DNA of 64,000 nucleotides from positions 1,227,831-1,291,830 of the forward strand of contig NZ_MLJI01000001.1 of assembly GCF_002095535.1 (NCBI RefSeq), in the 5' to 3' direction. Made by a program: the position numbers and the translations under genes. The notes under the pieces were generated by a model, which saw only the letters and a program-made list of their open reading frames with translations, searched no databases and was not told where the DNA came from. The DNA comes from Pantoea cypripedii (lineage in GTDB: Bacteria > Pseudomonadota > Gammaproteobacteria > Enterobacterales > Enterobacteriaceae). Each line of letters opens with the position of its first letter. The first letter of the stretch is position 1. This document shows, piece after piece, positions 10,749 to 20,736 of this stretch.

Positions 10749-10893
10749 CCGGGAACCTCAGGTTCCCGGCAGTTTACGGAAGCCTCTATAAGCGCGGTCT
10801 GAACCACGCTTATAAAGGTTCCCTTACGAGTCGGGCGCCGATAGCGCAAGGGCTCGTATCGCTGAACTCACTACGGCAAGCCGCGAAAGCGGC
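10749..10893 (+). promoter_or_regulatory. Series of stem-loops in the sdhB-sucA gap
   Basis: Three clear hairpins lie in a row. CCGGGAACC-TCA-GGTTCCCGG is at 10749-10769; TATAAGCG pairs with CGCTTATA at 10787-10814; GCCGC-GAAA-GCGGC, with a stable GNRA-type loop, is at 10880-10893. A weaker pairing between ACGAG and CTCGT lies near 10826-10858. No T-tract follows the first stem, so these look like RNA processing or stabilising elements rather than a full terminator. Confidence 0.6.
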
Positions 10894-10939
10894 AACAATG
10901 AAACCTCAAAAAAAGCATACTAATGCTTAAGGGATCACA

Positions 10940-13747
10940 ATGCAGAACAGCGCGATGAAGCCCTGGCTGGACTCCTCCTGGCTGGCCGGCGCGAACCAAT
11001 CTTACATAGAGCAACTCTATGAGGATTTCCTGACCGATCCTGACTCTGTTGATGCCATGTGGCGCGACATGTTCCAGCAGCTGCCCGGCACTGGCGTGAA
11101 ACCTGAGCAGTTTCACTCCACCACGCGTGATTACTTCCGCCGCCTGGCCAAAGATGCGACGCGTTACACCTCCACAGTCACTGATCCGGCCACCAATTCC
11201 AAACAGGTTAAGGTGCTGCAGCTGATCAACGCCTTCCGCTTTCGCGGACACCAGCACGCTAACCTTGATCCACTCGGCCTGTGGAAACAGGACGCCGTCC
11301 CGGATCTCGACCCGACCTATCACGACCTGACCGACGCGGATTTTCAGGAAAGCTTTAACGTTGGTTCTTTTGCTATCGGCAAAGAGACCATGAAGCTGGC
11401 CGATCTCTTCGAAGCGCTGAAGCAGACCTACTGTGGCTCCATTGGTGCTGAGTACATGCACATCAATAACACCGATGAAAAACGCTGGATTCAGCAGCGT
11501 CTCGAATCGATCGTGGGCCACGCCAGTTTCAGTGCTGACGAGAAAAAAGGTTTCCTGAAAGAGCTGACGGCGGCAGAAGGCCTGGAAAAATACCTTGGTG
11601 CTAAATTCCCCGGCGCGAAACGCTTCTCACTGGAAGGCGGCGATGCGCTGATTCCGATGCTGCGCGAAATGATTCGTCACGCCGGTAAAAGCGGTACGCG
11701 TGAAGTGGTGCTGGGTATGGCGCACCGCGGCCGTCTGAACGTGCTGATCAACGTACTGGGCAAAAAGCCGCAGGATCTGTTCGACGAGTTTTCCGGTAAG
11801 CACAAAGAACACCTCGGCACCGGTGACGTGAAGTACCACATGGGCTTCTCGTCAGATGTGGAAACCGAAGGTGGACTGGTGCATCTGGCGCTGGCATTTA
11901 ACCCGTCGCACCTTGAAATTGTCAGCCCGGTGGTAATGGGTTCGGTGCGTGCGCGTCTGGATCGTCTGGCCGAGCCGAGCAGCAATAAAGTGCTGCCAAT
12001 CACCATTCACGGTGATGCTGCGGTGACCGGGCAGGGCGTGGTGCAGGAAACCCTGAACATGTCGCAGGCGCGTGGTTACGAAGTGGGCGGTACGGTTCGC
12101 ATCGTGATCAACAACCAGGTGGGCTTCACCACCTCAAACCCGCAGGATGCACGTTCAACGCCATATTGTACTGACATCGGTAAAATGGTGCTGGCACCGA
12201 TTTTCCACGTTAACGCGGACGATCCGGAAGCCGTTGCCTTTGTCACCCGTCTGGCGCTCGACTATCGCAACACCTTCAAACGTGATGTGTTTATCGACCT
12301 GGTGTGCTATCGCCGTCATGGCCACAACGAAGCCGACGAGCCAAGTGCAACCCAGCCGTTGATGTACCAGAAAATCAAAAAGCATCCGACGCCGCGTAAA
12401 ATCTACGCTGACCGCCTGGAAGCAGATGGCATCGCCAAACTGGAAGATGCTACCGAAATGGTCAATGTGTATCGCGATGCGCTGGATGCCGGTGAATGCG
12501 TGGTGCCGGAATGGCGTCCGATGAGCCTGCACTCCTTCACCTGGTCGCCGTACCTGAATCACGACTGGGATGAAAGCTACCCGGCGACCGTTGAGATGAA
12601 ACGTTTGCAAGAGCTGGCGCGCCGTATCAGCCAGGTGCCGGAAGCGGTTGAAGTCCAGGGCCGTGTTGCCAAGATTTATAACGACCGTAAAGAGATGGCC
12701 GAAGGTAATAAAGCCTTTGACTGGGGCGGCGCGGAAAACCTGGCTTATGCCACGCTGGTTGATGAAGGCATCCCGGTGCGTCTGTCAGGTGAAGACTCGG
12801 GCCGTGGCACTTTCTTCCATCGTCATGCGGTGGTACACAACCAGGCGAACGGTTCCACCTATACGCCGCTGCACCATATCCATCATGGTCAGGGACAGTT
12901 TAAGGTCTGGGACTCGGTGCTGTCGGAAGAAGCGGTGCTGGCGTTCGAATACGGTTATGCCACCGCAGAACCGCGTGTGCTGACCATCTGGGAAGCGCAG
13001 TTTGGTGACTTTGCCAATGGTGCGCAGGTGGTTATCGACCAGTTCATCAGTTCCGGCGAGCAGAAATGGGGCCGTATGTGTGGCCTGGTGATGCTGCTGC
13101 CGCATGGTTATGAAGGTCAGGGTCCGGAGCACTCCTCTGCGCGTCTGGAGCGCTATCTGCAACTCTGCGCCGAGCAGAATATGCAGGTGTGCGTGCCTTC
13201 TACGCCAGCACAGGTTTACCATATGCTGCGTCGTCAGGCGCTGCGCGGTATGCGCCGTCCTCTGATCGTGATGTCACCGAAATCGCTGCTGCGTCATCCG
13301 CTGGCGATCTCGACTCTCGATGAACTGGCGAACGGCAGCTTCCAGCCCGCCATCGGTGAAGTCGACGATCTCGATGCGAAACAGGTGAAACGCGTGGTGA
13401 TGTGTGCTGGTAAGGTTTACTACGACCTGCTGGAACAGCGCCGCAAGAGCGAGAAGAACGACGTCGCGATTATTCGTATTGAGCAGCTGTATCCGTTTCC
13501 GCATAAAGCGGTACAGGAAGCACTGAAACCCTATTCTCATGTCCAGGATTTTGTCTGGTGTCAGGAAGAACCACTGAATCAGGGTGCATGGTACTGCAGT
13601 CAGCATCATTTCCGCGAAGTGGTTCCGTTTGGTGCTTCACTGAGCTATGCAGGCCGCCCGGCTTCTGCTTCACCGGCCGTGGGCTACATGTCCGTACATC
13701 AAAAACAGCAGCAAGACCTGGTTAATGACGCGCTGAACCTTGGTTAA
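10940..13747 (+). CDS. sucA: 2-oxoglutarate dehydrogenase E1 component
   Basis: Thiamine-diphosphate-dependent decarboxylase of the 2-oxoglutarate dehydrogenase complex. It is 935 residues, close to the 933 of E. coli. The N-terminal segment for E2 interaction (MQNSAMKPWLDSSWLAGANQ), the GMAHRGRLNVL motif and the C-terminal transketolase-like region (LSGEDSGRGTFFHRHA) are recognisable. It is followed 15 bases later by sucB. A second promoter within the sdhB-sucA gap is possible but was not identified. Confidence 0.98.
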   Translation: MQNSAMKPWLDSSWLAGANQSYIEQLYEDFLTDPDSVDAMWRDMFQQLPGTGVKPEQFHSTTRDYFRRLAKDATRYTSTVTDPATNSKQVKVLQLINAFRFRGHQHANLDPLGLWKQDAVPDLDPTYHDLTDADFQESFNVGSFAIGKETMKLADLFEALKQTYCGSIGAEYMHINNTDEKRWIQQRLESIVGHASFSADEKKGFLKELTAAEGLEKYLGAKFPGAKRFSLEGGDALIPMLREMIRHAGKSGTREVVLGMAHRGRLNVLINVLGKKPQDLFDEFSGKHKEHLGTGDVKYHMGFSSDVETEGGLVHLALAFNPSHLEIVSPVVMGSVRARLDRLAEPSSNKVLPITIHGDAAVTGQGVVQETLNMSQARGYEVGGTVRIVINNQVGFTTSNPQDARSTPYCTDIGKMVLAPIFHVNADDPEAVAFVTRLALDYRNTFKRDVFIDLVCYRRHGHNEADEPSATQPLMYQKIKKHPTPRKIYADRLEADGIAKLEDATEMVNVYRDALDAGECVVPEWRPMSLHSFTWSPYLNHDWDESYPATVEMKRLQELARRISQVPEAVEVQGRVAKIYNDRKEMAEGNKAFDWGGAENLAYATLVDEGIPVRLSGEDSGRGTFFHRHAVVHNQANGSTYTPLHHIHHGQGQFKVWDSVLSEEAVLAFEYGYATAEPRVLTIWEAQFGDFANGAQVVIDQFISSGEQKWGRMCGLVMLLPHGYEGQGPEHSSARLERYLQLCAEQNMQVCVPSTPAQVYHMLRRQALRGMRRPLIVMSPKSLLRHPLAISTLDELANGSFQPAIGEVDDLDAKQVKRVVMCAGKVYYDLLEQRRKSEKNDVAIIRIEQLYPFPHKAVQEALKPYSHVQDFVWCQEEPLNQGAWYCSQHHFREVVPFGASLSYAGRPASASPAVGYMSVHQKQQQDLVNDALNLG

Positions 13748-13762
13748 TAAAAAGGAAAGATA

Positions 13763-14986
13763 ATGAGTAGCGTAGATATTCTCGTTCCCGATTTGCCTGA
13801 ATCCGTAGCGGACGCAACGGTAGCAACCTGGCATAAAAAACCCGGCGACGCGGTCAGTCGCGATGAAGTAATTGTCGAGATCGAAACCGACAAAGTAGTG
13901 CTGGAAGTGCCGGCATCGGCCGACGGCGTACTGGATGCGGTGCTGGAAGATGAAGGTTCAACCGTAATTTCTCGCCAGATCCTGGGCCGTCTGAAAGAAG
14001 GCAACAGCAGCGGGAAAGAGACCACCGCGAAAGTGGATAGCAAGGAATCAACGCCTGCACAGCGTCAGACGGCTTCTCTGGAAGAAGAGAGCAATGACGC
14101 ACTCAGCCCGGCGATCCGTCGCCTGATCGCTGAGCATGACCTCGATGCCAGCCAGATTAAAGGCAGCGGCGTTGGCGGTCGTATCACGCGTGAAGATGTC
14201 GAAAAACATCTGGCGAAGAAACCGGAAGCCAAAGCGGCACCGGCTGCAGCACAACCTGCAGCTGCACCGCAGACCGCGATTGCCAACCGTAGCGAGAAGC
14301 GTGTGCCAATGACGCGTCTGCGTAAGCGTGTTGCTGAGCGTCTGCTGGAAGCGAAAAACAGCACCGCCATGCTGACCACCTTCAATGAAATCAACATGAA
14401 GCCGATCATGGATCTGCGTAAGCAGTACGGCGATGCCTTCGAGAAGCGTCATGGCGTGCGTCTGGGCTTTATGTCTTTCTATATCAAAGCCGTGGTTGAA
14501 GCGCTGAAACGCTACCCGGAAGTGAATGCTTCCATCGACGGTGAAGACGTGGTGTACCACAACTATTTCGACGTCAGCATCGCGGTATCCACCCCGCGTG
14601 GTCTGGTGACGCCGGTGCTGAGAGATGTTGATGCGCTGAGCATGGCTGACATCGAGAAGAAAATTAAAGAACTGGCGGTGAAAGGCCGTGACGGCAAACT
14701 GACCGTTGACGAACTGACTGGCGGTAACTTCACCATCACTAACGGCGGTGTCTTCGGTTCGCTGATGTCCACCCCGATCATCAACCCACCGCAGAGCGCG
14801 ATTCTGGGCATGCACGCCATCAAAGATCGTCCGATGGCGGTGAATGGTCAGGTTGTGGTGCTGCCGATGATGTATCTGGCGCTCTCTTATGATCACCGTC
14901 TGATTGATGGCCGCGAGTCTGTCGGTTATCTGGTGGCGGTGAAAGAGATGCTGGAAGATCCGGCGCGTCTGCTGCTGGATGTCTGA
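13763..14986 (+). CDS. sucB: Dihydrolipoyllysine succinyltransferase (E2)
   Basis: Core of the 2-oxoglutarate dehydrogenase complex, 407 residues. It has one N-terminal lipoyl domain with the lipoylated lysine in [13 protein letters not shown], a peripheral-subunit-binding domain near residues 110-150 ([17 protein letters not shown]), an Ala/Pro-rich linker, and the catalytic acyltransferase domain with [11 protein letters not shown] carrying the active-site histidine. It follows sucA by 15 bases and precedes sucC by 76 bases, as in E. coli. Confidence 0.98.
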   Translation: MSSVDILVPDLPESVADATVATWHKKPGDAVSRDEVIVEIETDKVVLEVPASADGVLDAVLEDEGSTVISRQILGRLKEGNSSGKETTAKVDSKESTPAQRQTASLEEESNDALSPAIRRLIAEHDLDASQIKGSGVGGRITREDVEKHLAKKPEAKAAPAAAQPAAAPQTAIANRSEKRVPMTRLRKRVAERLLEAKNSTAMLTTFNEINMKPIMDLRKQYGDAFEKRHGVRLGFMSFYIKAVVEALKRYPEVNASIDGEDVVYHNYFDVSIAVSTPRGLVTPVLRDVDALSMADIEKKIKELAVKGRDGKLTVDELTGGNFTITNGGVFGSLMSTPIINPPQSAILGMHAIKDRPMAVNGQVVVLPMMYLALSYDHRLIDGRESVGYLVAVKEMLEDPARLLLDV

Positions 14987-15062
14987 TTTTCATAGGGCGC
15001 GCCAGGTTCAGGGCGCGTCCAAAACTCATTAGTCTTTACTAGACCTAAATGGATAGAACATC

Positions 15063-16229
15063 ATGAACTTACACGAATACCAGGCTAAACAGCTGTTTGC
15101 ACGGTATGGTATGCCGGCACCGACTGGCTACGCCTGTACTACACCACGTGAAGCAGAAGAAGCCGCATCAAAAATTGGCGCAGGCCCGTGGGTAGTGAAA
15201 TGTCAGGTTCATGCCGGTGGCCGCGGTAAAGCGGGCGGTGTGAAAGTGGTGAAGAGCAAAGAAGAGATCCGTGCCTTTGCTGAACACTGGCTGGGTAAAC
15301 GCCTGGTAACCTATCAAACAGACGCCGAAGGTCAGCCGGTAAACCAGATTCTGGTTGAAGCAGCGACTGACATCGATCAGGAACTCTATCTGGGTGCGGT
15401 TGTTGACCGTGCCAGCCGCCGTGTGGTCTTTATGGCCTCTACCGAAGGCGGTGTGGAGATTGAGAAAGTCGCGGAAGAAACCCCGCATCTGATCCACAAA
15501 ATGGCGCTGGATCCGTTAGCCGGTCCGCAGCCGTATCAGGGCCGCGAGCTGGCATTCAAACTGGGCCTGACAGGTAAACAAGTCAGCCAGTTCACCAAAA
15601 TCTTCATGGGTCTGGCGACCATGTTCCTGGAACGTGACCTGGCGCTGGTTGAGATCAACCCGCTGGTGGTGACCAAGCAGGGCGATCTGGTGTGCCTCGA
15701 TGGCAAACTGGGTGCCGATGGCAACGCCCTGTTCCGTCAGCCGGAACTGCGTGAAATGCGTGACCCAAGCCAGGAAGATCCGCGTGAAGCGCATGCGACG
15801 CAGTGGGAACTGAACTATGTCGCGCTGGAAGGCAACATTGGCTGTATGGTCAACGGTGCGGGTCTGGCGATGGGTACCATGGACATCGTGAAACACCACG
15901 GTGGCCAGCCTGCTAACTTCCTTGATGTCGGCGGCGGCGCAACCAAAGAGCGCGTAACCGAAGCCTTCAAAATCATCCTGTCTGACGATGCAGTTAAAGC
16001 TGTATTCGTTAACATTTTCGGCGGCATCGTGCGTTGCGACCTGATCGCAGACGGCATCATCGGTGCAGTAGCGGAAGTGGGTGTGAACGTACCGGTAGTG
16101 GTACGTCTGGAAGGTAACAACGCCGAGCTGGGCGCTAAGAAACTGGCGGACAGCGGTCTGAACATCATTGCAGCAACCAGCCTGACAGACGCGGCACAGC
16201 GTGTTGTTGCTGCTGCGGAGGGTAAATAA
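15063..16229 (+). CDS. sucC: Succinyl-CoA synthetase beta subunit
   Basis: ADP-forming succinate-CoA ligase beta subunit, 388 residues, with an N-terminal ATP-grasp domain ([16 protein letters not shown]) and a C-terminal ligase domain ([16 protein letters not shown]). It acts with SucD in substrate-level phosphorylation. The stop overlaps the sucD start by one base (TAATG). Confidence 0.98.
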   Translation: MNLHEYQAKQLFARYGMPAPTGYACTTPREAEEAASKIGAGPWVVKCQVHAGGRGKAGGVKVVKSKEEIRAFAEHWLGKRLVTYQTDAEGQPVNQILVEAATDIDQELYLGAVVDRASRRVVFMASTEGGVEIEKVAEETPHLIHKMALDPLAGPQPYQGRELAFKLGLTGKQVSQFTKIFMGLATMFLERDLALVEINPLVVTKQGDLVCLDGKLGADGNALFRQPELREMRDPSQEDPREAHATQWELNYVALEGNIGCMVNGAGLAMGTMDIVKHHGGQPANFLDVGGGATKERVTEAFKIILSDDAVKAVFVNIFGGIVRCDLIADGIIGAVAEVGVNVPVVVRLEGNNAELGAKKLADSGLNIIAATSLTDAAQRVVAAAEGK

Positions 16230-17104
16230 TGTCCATTTTGATCGACAAAAACACCAAAGTCATTTGCCAGGGTTTCACCGGTGGCCAGGGGACTTTCCAC
16301 TCTGAGCAGGCACTGGCCTATGGTACGCAGCTGGTTGGCGGTGTGACCCCAGGTAAAGGCGGCACCACCCATCTCGGTCTGCCGGTGTTTAACACCGTGC
16401 GTGAAGCGGTAGAAGCCACGGGTGCAACCGCCACCGTGATCTACGTTCCGGCTCCGTTCTGCAAAGACGGTATCCTGGAAGCTATCGACGCGGGTATCAA
16501 ACTGATCATCACCATCACTGAAGGTATCCCGACGCTGGATATGCTGACCGTGAAAGTGAAGCTGGATGAAGCTGGCGTGCGGATGATCGGCCCGAACTGT
16601 CCGGGTGTGATCACCCCAGGCGAATGTAAGATCGGGATTATGCCGGGCCACATTCACCTGCCAGGCCGCGTCGGTATCGTGTCACGTTCAGGCACCCTGA
16701 CTTATGAAGCAGTTAAGCAGACCACTGACATCGGCTACGGCCAGTCAACCTGCGTCGGTATCGGCGGTGACCCGATCCCAGGTTCTAACTTCATCGACAT
16801 CCTGAAAATGTTCCAGGAAGACCCGCAGACCGAAGCGATCGTGATGATCGGTGAGATCGGCGGTAGCGCTGAAGAAGAAGCGGCTGCTTACATCAAAGAG
16901 CATGTGACCAAGCCGGTTGTGGGTTACATCGCGGGTGTGACTGCGCCGAAAGGTAAGCGTATGGGTCACGCAGGCGCGATCATCGCCGGTGGTAAAGGCA
17001 CAGCAGATGAGAAATTTGCTGCGCTGGAAGCGGCCGGTGTGAAAACCGTGCGCAGCCTGGCTGATATCGGCGACGCCGTGAAAGAAGTACTGCCAGCTAA
17101 ATAA
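16229..17104 (+). CDS. sucD: Succinyl-CoA synthetase alpha subunit
   Basis: Alpha subunit with a CoA-binding Rossmann domain ([14 protein letters not shown]) and the phosphorylated catalytic histidine in the [13 protein letters not shown] segment. It is 291 residues against 289 in E. coli. It is the last coding gene of the sdh-suc operon and is followed by a strong terminator whose upstream 3' UTR may yield a small RNA. Confidence 0.98.
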   Translation: MSILIDKNTKVICQGFTGGQGTFHSEQALAYGTQLVGGVTPGKGGTTHLGLPVFNTVREAVEATGATATVIYVPAPFCKDGILEAIDAGIKLIITITEGIPTLDMLTVKVKLDEAGVRMIGPNCPGVITPGECKIGIMPGHIHLPGRVGIVSRSGTLTYEAVKQTTDIGYGQSTCVGIGGDPIPGSNFIDILKMFQEDPQTEAIVMIGEIGGSAEEEAAAYIKEHVTKPVVGYIAGVTAPKGKRMGHAGAIIAGGKGTADEKFAALEAAGVKTVRSLADIGDAVKEVLPAK

Positions 17105-17158
17105 GTTTTAGTTGTTGCACGTATTGAGCCGCTGTCCTTTGAGGGGAGCGGCTTTTTT
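17105..17158 (+). terminator. sucD 3' UTR and intrinsic terminator (possible SdhX-like sRNA)
   Basis: After the sucD stop there is a short U-rich 3' UTR and a hairpin, AGCCGCT (17127-17133) pairing with AGCGGCT (17146-17152), ending in TTTTTT. The terminator is clear. In E. coli the same position gives the 3'-UTR-derived RNA SdhX (RybD). Whether an equivalent RNA is made here is inferred from position only. Confidence 0.8.
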
Positions 17159-17203
17159 GTTGCTTCTGTAGACTGCGAGTAGATTTAAAGACGTGGTTGT
17201 TAG

Positions 17204-17644
17204 TTAGTATTGGTGTGTATAAACGACGGACACCAATACATCCTTATTTTGTGCGATCGTGCCAACTGTCACTGTGACCTCCGGATTTTTACCTCTCCAG
17301 CAATCGCCACTCACTACGCAATCGTTGTGTTTACTGTAGCCAAGAGACGCCAGGTATGCGCTAATCTTGCTGGTATCCGTAGTATCGTGAAATGTGACGG
17401 TATAGCCCTGTGATTCCGGGCCCGAGACATTGTAAAAGGCGAATTCATAGCGATCAGATATACGTGGCATTTTTTTCAGGATGTCAGGGGTAAAATGTTC
17501 ATACAGCCTTGTTTCCTGTTCGGTGTAATGTGCACTACCGTCAAATCCTGGTTCTATTATCGGCCAGTAATAAGCAATCACACCTGTAAGAACGACCACC
17601 AGAATGGCGATGATGCTGGTTGCGATTTTAAAAGGCCTTTTCAT
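17204..17644 (-). CDS. Hypothetical membrane-anchored protein
   Basis: A 146-residue protein I do not recognise. The N-terminus has a basic start and one long hydrophobic segment (about residues 8-28), so it is a signal anchor with the remaining ~118 residues outside the cytoplasmic membrane. The soluble part contains two cysteines (CVVSGDC) that could form a disulphide. The ATG overlaps the stop of the broken gene upstream (ATGA), so the two were once translated together. Codon use and base composition are AT-richer than the neighbouring suc genes, consistent with an accessory origin. Confidence 0.7.
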   Translation of the reverse strand: MKRPFKIATSIIAILVVVLTGVIAYYWPIIEPGFDGSAHYTEQETRLYEHFTPDILKKMPRISDRYEFAFYNVSGPESQGYTVTFHDTTDTSKISAYLASLGYSKHNDCVVSGDCWRGKNPEVTVTVGTIAQNKDVLVSVVYTHQY

Positions 17645-18327
17645 TCCGTCATATCCGTCTGATTCCCACCCTGCATATAAGTACCATCAGCGGTTGCTAT
17701 GCCTACATTGCCAGACTTCCAGTCATTGTAGGGGCGGATGGTTTGCATAAAACCGGGAAGCTGGCCTAAGTGAGGTTGAGCTCTGGGAAATCGCTCCGGG
17801 TCAGGGAACAACAGCGGCTGAAAAGTCTCATTTTTCCAGGAACCGATTTTGCCATAATAATCCCAACGTTTGAGTGCCTCCTCTTTGCTGACGGGCGCAA
17901 TAATGGGAATGGATTGCGAATCGACATGACGCGGTAAAAACCCAGCAGGTCTGAGCAGAGATCTTCGCCACTGAATCCACTATCGGTTACCAGATTGATG
18001 GGGAATGTATTTTGCATAGCTTCAAAACGCCTGGCTAACGTCATCATCATTGCCAGCGCAATACTCTGACGCTCCTGATAAGGGCGGCCTGTGCGGATAC
18101 GCCATTTAATAAATTTGCCCATCCGAAGGGTTTTCCAGGGATCAACCATCGACTGGGAATACGTAATGTCGTAGCGAGCCACACCCATCGCTTCTATTCA
18201 TCAGTTTTCGGATGTCCTCTCCCTGGGCATGACCGAGGTCCACCCAACCCAGCACTTCCGTGTAAACCAACCCGTAATTGGTGTGCGCCGCATCTGCACC
18301 CTCAAAAATCTCACTCCGTTTACTCAT
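17641..18327 (-). pseudogene. Frameshifted gene of unknown family
   Basis: One protein can be followed through two frames. Frame A runs from the ATG at 18327 (MSKRSEIFEG, then VYTEVLGWVDLGHAQG). Near 18185 it changes to frame B (DITYSQSM, TDSGFSGEDL). Near 17940, at an A5 run (T5 on the coding strand), it returns to frame A (KRWDYYGKIGSW, FMQTIRPYNDW) and ends at a TGA overlapping the next start. A good ribosome site (AAGG) precedes the ATG. The family is not recognised with certainty; it faintly recalls DUF4056-type proteins. It is either a true pseudogene or carries two sequencing errors; two shifts in one gene favour real decay. Confidence 0.6.
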
Positions 18328-19153
18328 CCTTAAACCCTCATCATCCTTTCAGCACACCCTATGCGGTTTTCACTTTACTCAAAACATTGGCAAAGTTGAG
18401 GTGTTAAGGACCGGATTGTGATGCTTGTCGTATCCTGTTAAAAATAAAAGAAAATTTTAATCAATAAGGGTTAGGGCAATCACTAACAATTCCTTACCGC
18501 TGGGGCTACTGTCGGCCAGGTTGCCGGGGCAGGGGCAGTTTTTGCTGCCTTTACACGCGCAAAAAGTGGGAAAAGTCCGACGAGGTCAAAATTGGCAGCT
18601 ATGATTATTTTGTCAGAGGGTAAAGAAGGGCAAATTCGATGGTGTCTGATTGAAAATTAAGAAAGTCTTGCCAGCCGCTTCGTTAAAAAATTATGGCAAA
18701 GGTAATTATTTTCTTAATTACGTCATCATCTCATGACATCTAATTAACAATAAGCTCCACAATACATATCTGGAAATTTTATGCGTTAATCCAGATCAAC
18801 AAATGCGGAGTTATAACAAACTTTACCACTGGCAAAGCGCAACTTAACCGGTATAAATTGCGCTACATCAATTCAATCTTTTTCACGCATTTTCAGGAGT
18901 TTGTGCCAGGCGTTGTTATATCAATTCTGTCGCCTCCTCTCTCACTCCTGTCCGAAACGGATTGTTGCGATACGTTTTCAGGGAATTTTCGTCACTGTTA
19001 CTCGCTCACTTCGGGCAGCAGATTTCTCTGTTCTGTCGGTAACAAAACTGGAATCAATAATCAGTCGTTCCTGACTCTTCTTCTGCACGTCAATGTCTGT
19101 TGTTTGCCGTTGTCGCCCGCAGGGAGAGTTCATGCGAGGAGCAAGGAGTCATC
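18328..19153. other. AT-rich intergenic region upstream of cydA with a possible coding remnant
   Basis: About 825 bases without an intact gene. A stretch at 18493-18624 on the plus strand still translates to protein-like sequence (TVGQVAGAGAVFAAFTRAK, then after a frame change KIGSYDYFVRG and a stop), resembling the end of a decayed gene. The right part, from about 18780, is the cydA control region and long leader. An FNR-like site is at 18786-18799. The small open frames here have no ribosome sites and are not supported. Confidence 0.5.
18786..18799. promoter_or_regulatory. FNR-like site upstream of cydA
   Basis: TTAAT-CCAG-ATCAA differs by one base from the FNR consensus TTGAT-N4-ATCAA. 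cydAB is known to respond to ArcA and FNR in E. coli. The site is about 355 bases before the cydA start, so a role needs a distal promoter. Confidence 0.4.
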
Positions 19154-20725
19154 ATGTTAGATATTGTCGAGCTGTCGCGTTTGCAGTTTGCCCTGACGGC
19201 GATGTATCACTTCCTGTTCGTGCCATTAACGCTGGGTATGGCGTTTTTGCTGGCGATCATGGAGACCGTATACGTCCTGACGGGAAAACAGATTTACAAA
19301 GATATGACCAAGTTCTGGGGCAAGTTGTTTGGCATCAACTTCGCACTCGGTGTAGCAACCGGTCTGACCATGGAATTTCAGTTCGGGACTAACTGGTCCT
19401 ATTACTCACACTACGTCGGCGATATCTTCGGTGCGCCGCTGGCCATTGAAGGCCTGATGGCGTTCTTCCTCGAATCCACCTTTGTTGGCCTGTTCTTCTT
19501 CGGCTGGGATCGTCTCGGTAAGGTACAACACCTCGCGGTGACCTGGCTGGTGGCACTCGGTTCAAACATGTCAGCACTGTGGATCCTGGTGGCGAACGGC
19601 TGGATGCAAAATCCGATTGCCTCTGAGTTCAATTTTGAAACCATGCGTATGGAGATGGTGAGCTTCTCCGAGCTGGTACTGAACCCGGTGGCGCAGGTGA
19701 AATTCGTGCACACCGTAGCAGCGGGCTATACAGCCGGTGCGATGTTCATTCTCGGCATCAGCGCCTGGTATTTGCTGAAAGGCCGTGACATCGCCTTTGC
19801 TAAGCGTTCTTTCGCGATTGCAGCCAGCTTCGGTATGGCAGCGGTGCTGTCGGTGATCGTGCTGGGTGACGAATCTGGCTACGAAATGGGCGATGTGCAG
19901 AAAACCAAGCTGGCGGCTATCGAAGCCGAATGGGAAACCCAACCGGCTCCGGCGTCGTTTACGCTGTTTGGCCTGCCGGATCAGGACGCGCAGCAAAACA
20001 GATACGCAATCCAGATACCTTATCTGCTTGGATTGATTGCTACCCGCTCTGTCGATACCCCGGTCACGGGTCTGAAAGAACTGCTGGCCCAGCATGAAGT
20101 TCGTATCCGTAACGGTATGAAAGCCTATGCGCTGCTGAACGAGTTACGCGGTGGCAGCCAGGATCCGGCGGTGCGTAAAGCGTTTGAACAGAGCAAACAG
20201 GATCTTGGTTATGGTCTGCTGCTGAAACGTTATACACCAGATGTGGCGAACGCCACCGAAGCGCAGATCCAGAAAGCGACAGCGGATTCAATCCCGCGTG
20301 TAGCACCGCTTTACTTTGCCTTCCGTATCATGGTGTTGTGTGGAATCCTGCTGCTGGCGGTGATTGCACTGTCGTTCTGGAGCGTGATTCGCAATCGTAT
20401 CGGCAAGTGCCGCTGGCTGCTTAAAGCTGCGTTGTACGGCATTCCGCTGCCGTGGATTGCCATCGAATCGGGTTGGTTTGTCGCGGAGTATGGCCGTCAA
20501 CCGTGGGCAGTGGGTGAGGTGTTGCCAACGGCGGTCGCGAACTCATCACTGACCGTCGGCGACGTCCTGTTCTCAATGATTCTGATTTGCGGTCTGTACA
20601 CCCTGTTCCTGGTGGCGGAAATGTATTTGATGTTCAAATTTGCCCGCCTTGGTCCAAGCAGCCTGAAAACCGGCCGCTATCACCATGAGCAGATTGCGGC
20701 ATCAGCCCAACCGGCGCGTGGATAA
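19154..20725 (+). CDS. cydA: Cytochrome bd-I ubiquinol oxidase subunit I
   Basis: Haem-bearing subunit of the high-affinity terminal oxidase in the cytoplasmic membrane, 523 residues. The ATG at 19154 is chosen because AAGGAGTCATC precedes it and [19 protein letters not shown] matches the family N-terminus, with the haem b595 ligand His19; the upstream extension to 19100 lacks support. The long periplasmic Q-loop typical of the E. coli-type enzyme lies in the middle, and GRQPW is present near the C-terminal part. It forms an operon with cydB, cydX and ybgE. Confidence 0.97.
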   Translation: MLDIVELSRLQFALTAMYHFLFVPLTLGMAFLLAIMETVYVLTGKQIYKDMTKFWGKLFGINFALGVATGLTMEFQFGTNWSYYSHYVGDIFGAPLAIEGLMAFFLESTFVGLFFFGWDRLGKVQHLAVTWLVALGSNMSALWILVANGWMQNPIASEFNFETMRMEMVSFSELVLNPVAQVKFVHTVAAGYTAGAMFILGISAWYLLKGRDIAFAKRSFAIAASFGMAAVLSVIVLGDESGYEMGDVQKTKLAAIEAEWETQPAPASFTLFGLPDQDAQQNRYAIQIPYLLGLIATRSVDTPVTGLKELLAQHEVRIRNGMKAYALLNELRGGSQDPAVRKAFEQSKQDLGYGLLLKRYTPDVANATEAQIQKATADSIPRVAPLYFAFRIMVLCGILLLAVIALSFWSVIRNRIGKCRWLLKAALYGIPLPWIAIESGWFVAEYGRQPWAVGEVLPTAVANSSLTVGDVLFSMILICGLYTLFLVAEMYLMFKFARLGPSSLKTGRYHHEQIAASAQPARG

Positions 20726-20736
20726 GGAGAGCTACC

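Noticed and set aside
14048..14896. 282-residue His/Arg/Gln-rich frame opposite sucB
   Set aside because: Typical antisense shadow of a high-GC gene; many similar ones lie opposite sucA, bioA, bioB, galK and pgl.
18858..19160. Open frame of 100 residues just before cydA
   Set aside because: Lies in the cydA leader, has no ribosome site and overlaps the cydA start; the codon pattern is not gene-like.
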